This document shows, one piece after another, positions 6,495-8,325 of a stretch of DNA of 8,325 nucleotides (positions within the stretch are counted from its first letter, which is position 1; every line of letters starts with the position of its first letter). The translations under genes and the position numbers were made by a program. Under the pieces are notes generated by a model. The model did not search any database, was not told the DNA's origin, and was given only the letters and a program-made list of their open reading frames with translations. The stretch lies in NCBI GenBank assembly GCA_005883885.1, contig VAYF01000134.1, positions 1 to 8,325 of the forward strand, read 5' to 3'. The stretch is from Actinomycetota bacterium (GTDB lineage Bacteria; Actinomycetota; UBA4738; HRBIN12).

Positions 6495-7514
6495 ATGGGG
6501 CGGCGAGAGGTGACTGCGGCGGCGACGCTCGCATTGGCGATGGCGGTGGCGTGCAGTGGTGCCGCGACGTCGTCCGAGCGATCAGCCCCGGCAGCGTCCG
6601 CGTCGTCGTCCGCATCAGCTCCGCTCCCGACGCTTCCGATCCTACGCCACGTTCGCACCGGCGCCGGCCCCATCGGGATCACGTCGGCGTTCGGCAGCAT
6701 CTGGGTCGTGAACTCCGAGTTCCGCGTCAACGATCGCGGCTCCGTGACCCGCATCGACCCGGCGAACGGGTCGGTCCTTGCGACGATCCGTGTCGGCGCA
6801 GTGCCGCTCGAGGTGGGCGCGGCGGCGGGGTCCGTGTGGGTCTCGAACTCTGAGGACGCATCGGTGTCGAGGATCGATCCTGGAACGAACGTGGTCGTCG
6901 CGACGATCGACGTCTGCAACGCCCCGGAGGGCCTCGCCGGCACGCCGGGCTCGGTGTGGGTCGTCTGCGAGGACGACGATACCGTCGGGCTGATCGACCC
7001 GGCGACCGATCGGATGATGCAGACCGTCGACGTCGGACTCTCGCCGCGGTTCGCGCTTGCGGCGTTCGGGAGCGTCTGGGTGTCCAACTTCGTCGAAGGC
7101 TCCGTGTCGCGCATCGATCCGCTGGCCAGGAAGGTCGTCGCCACGATCGATGTTGAGTCAGGGCCGCAGCTCATGGTCGCGACCTCGGATGGGGTCTGGG
7201 TCTCGAACACCGATGCCCCCGCGGTGCAACGGATCGATCAGCGGTCGAACGCGGTCGCCGCGACGCTCGAGGACACGGGAACCACGCCCGACGGGCTCGT
7301 CGAGTTCGACGGAGCCGTGTGGGTCGCGTCGGATTCCGGACCCCAGCTCCATCGCATCGATCCGACGAACGCGACGGTCGACCGCCCGTGGCCGATCGCG
7401 GACCAGGGGACGATCAGCGCCAACCAGTTGCTCATCGCGGTCGACGGCGCGTTCTGGATCCCCCTGTTCAACCATGGTGAGGTCGTGCAGGTCGAGCCGC
7501 CCGTCGTTCGCTAA
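6495..7514 (+). CDS. Predicted lipoprotein with a seven-bladed YVTN-type beta-propeller
   Basis: This 339-residue protein begins with a short signal peptide (MGRRE, then a hydrophobic run) ending at AVA-Cys20. This is a slightly imperfect lipobox (Ala at -3), so membrane anchoring through a lipidated Cys20 is probable. A Ser/Ala-rich linker (21-43) follows. From about residue 59 to the end, a unit of about 42 residues repeats, each with a G-x-[VI/F]-W-[VI] strand (GSIWVVNSE, GSVWVSNSE, GSVWVVCED, GSVWVSNFV, DGVWVSNTD, GAVWVASDS, GAFWIPLFN). Six units also carry an IDP/IDQ turn and an ATIDV-like strand. Seven units equal one closed propeller. The fold suits ligand or protein binding outside the cell; no catalytic motif is seen and the specific role is unknown. 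ATG 6495 has only AAGG directly against it; GTG 6510 is an in-frame alternative but would lose the basic n-region. It starts 42 bases after glnD and may be transcribed with it. Confidence 0.85.
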   Translation: MGRREVTAAATLALAMAVACSGAATSSERSAPAASASSSASAPLPTLPILRHVRTGAGPIGITSAFGSIWVVNSEFRVNDRGSVTRIDPANGSVLATIRVGAVPLEVGAAAGSVWVSNSEDASVSRIDPGTNVVVATIDVCNAPEGLAGTPGSVWVVCEDDDTVGLIDPATDRMMQTVDVGLSPRFALAAFGSVWVSNFVEGSVSRIDPLARKVVATIDVESGPQLMVATSDGVWVSNTDAPAVQRIDQRSNAVAATLEDTGTTPDGLVEFDGAVWVASDSGPQLHRIDPTNATVDRPWPIADQGTISANQLLIAVDGAFWIPLFNHGEVVQVEPPVVR

Positions 7515-7542
7515 CGGTTCTCGCACGCCCGCGTTTCCCGAT

Positions 7543-7572
7543 TTGCTCGTTGAGCGTCGCGCTCCCTATAGT
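7543..7572 (+). promoter_or_regulatory. Probable promoter of the S8 protease gene
   Basis: TTGCTC (7543-7548) and TATAGT (7567-7572) are separated by 18 bases, a fair match to a housekeeping sigma-70-type promoter. It lies in the 116-base gap after the propeller gene and predicts a leader of about 50 bases before the ATG at 7631. It is the best promoter candidate in the window. Confidence 0.55.
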
Positions 7573-7575
7573 CGA

Positions 7576-7605
7576 GGGGATCGCCCCCCCGAACAGGCGA
7601 TCTCC
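7576..7605 (+). promoter_or_regulatory. Leader hairpin between promoter and ribosome binding site of the S8 protease gene
   Basis: GGGGATCGCC (7576-7585) pairs with GGCGATCTCC (7596-7605) over ten base pairs (one G-U) with a ten-base loop. It falls just after the predicted transcription start and ten bases before the Shine-Dalgarno sequence. No U-tract follows, so it is not a classical terminator. It could stabilise the mRNA, serve as a protein-binding site or be an operator as DNA; the role is unproven. Confidence 0.45.
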
Positions 7606-7615
7606 CGACGCGCAC

Positions 7616-7623
7616 GAGGAGGG
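7616..7623 (+). promoter_or_regulatory. Ribosome binding site of the S8 protease gene
   Basis: GAGGAGGG lies seven bases before ATG 7631. A second ATG at 7624 directly abuts it but opens the wrong frame, so spacing and frame both select 7631. Confidence 0.75.
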
Positions 7624-7630
7624 ATGAACC

Positions 7631-8325
7631 ATGACCAGGTTCCACGCACCTCGGCGCCTCGCGATCTTGGCATCGGTCGCGATGGTCGCCTTGCTCCTGG
7701 CGGTACCGGGCGTCCGCGCCACCGGCACCGGCACGGCGCAGACGTACCTGGTGGTCTTCAAGGCGCAGGCGCTTCCCGCGAACGCCGCCGCCTCCATCAC
7801 GGCAGCCGGCGGAACGGTCGTCCAGAGCTACCCACAGATAGGGGTCGTGATCGCGCGGTCCTCCAGCTCCACGTTCCGGAGCAGCGTGATGAGGAACGGC
7901 GCGATCCCCTCTGTCGCCGCTCCAGTGGGACATGGGGCAGATCCACACACCGGAGGCGCACGCGATCACGGGAGGGAGTCCATCCGTGGTGGTCGGTGAC
8001 ATCGATACCGGGCTCGATTACACGCACCCGGACCTCGCCGTGAACGTGGACGCCGCGGACAGCGTGAACTGCGTCTCGGGCGTGCCCGTGCCGGGGAGCG
8101 TCGCCGCGATGGACGACAACGGTCACGGGACCCACACGGCCGGGACGATCGCGGCCGCCGCCAACGGTATCGGCATCGTCGGCGTCGCCCCCAATGTGAA
8201 GATCGCGGGCATCAAGGCAGGGAACGCCGATGGGTTCTTCTTCCCGGAGGCGGTGGTCTGCGCGTTCATGTGGGCGGGCACGCACCACATCCCGGTGACG
8301 AACAACAGCTACTTCGCGGACCCAT
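7631..8325 (+). pseudogene. Secreted subtilisin-like (S8) serine protease, frameshifted between propeptide and catalytic domain; 3' end outside the window
   Basis: The first frame (7631, stop TGA 7997-7999) encodes a signal peptide (basic MTRFHAPRR, hydrophobic core, likely cleavage after Ala30 at VRA). An inhibitor-I9-type propeptide follows (TYLVVFKAQAL ... AGGTVVQSYPQIGVVIA ... GAIPSVAA, about residues 37-97). From about 7920 the protease continues in a different frame: LQWDMGQIHTPEAHAITGG, then the catalytic Asp in VVVGDIDTG (codon 8004-8006), the catalytic His in NGHGTH (8124-8126) and the oxyanion Asn in VTNNSYF (8301-8303). The nucleophilic Ser would lie past 8325. In relatives a linker of a few dozen residues usually separates propeptide and LQWDM; here it is absent, so a deletion plus frame change is inferred near 7918-7923. 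As read, only a 122-residue inactive product would be made. The family call is firm; the lesion may be real or an assembly error. Confidence 0.85.

Noticed and set aside
6362..7210. Minus-strand open frame of 282 codons with repeated Ser/Thr-rich segments
   Set aside because: The repeats are the reverse reading of the beta-propeller blades, so they do not show an independent gene.

Overview
The window is high-GC DNA read almost entirely on the + strand. It probably comes from an Actinomycetota chromosome, perhaps a less-studied soil or aquatic lineage. That placement is an inference. It rests on GC-rich third codon positions, frequent GTG starts with GTGA overlaps, a Ku protein with a lysine/alanine/proline-rich tail, and a glnB-glnD pair. 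No tRNA, rRNA, CRISPR array, insertion sequence or phage gene was seen, and no minus-strand gene is convincing.

Layout. (1) Positions 1-864 hold the 3' end of an HD-GYP domain protein whose catalytic remnant continues into hydrophobic segments and a long Pro/Ser/Thr-rich tail with DTVTNTV repeats. (2) From 941 to 6452 runs a tightly packed series of five genes with overlapping stops and starts: ku, two tandem-GNAT acetyltransferases, a broken glnB (PII) and glnD. (3) Positions 6495-7514 encode a predicted lipoprotein made almost wholly of a seven-bladed beta-propeller. (4) From 7631 to the window edge is a secreted subtilisin-like (S8) protease gene, also broken, preceded by a promoter-like sequence and a leader hairpin.

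The most notable observations are two damaged genes. The PII gene keeps its N-terminal 28 residues and its C-terminal half, but lacks about 33 residues that include the whole T-loop and the tyrosine modified by GlnD, and it changes frame at the join. The protease gene shows the same kind of lesion: propeptide and catalytic domain are in different frames, and the linker between them is missing. Two like lesions within 4.1 kb point either to assembly error or to real gene decay; the sequence alone cannot decide. If the PII lesion is real, the intact GlnD beside it has lost its local substrate.

Functionally, the central block mixes DNA end-joining (Ku), small-molecule or protein acetylation (the GNATs) and nitrogen sensing (GlnB/GlnD). 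The overlaps imply one transcript with translational coupling. No ligD lies in the window. The flanking genes encode cyclic-di-GMP-type signalling (HD-GYP) and exported proteins.
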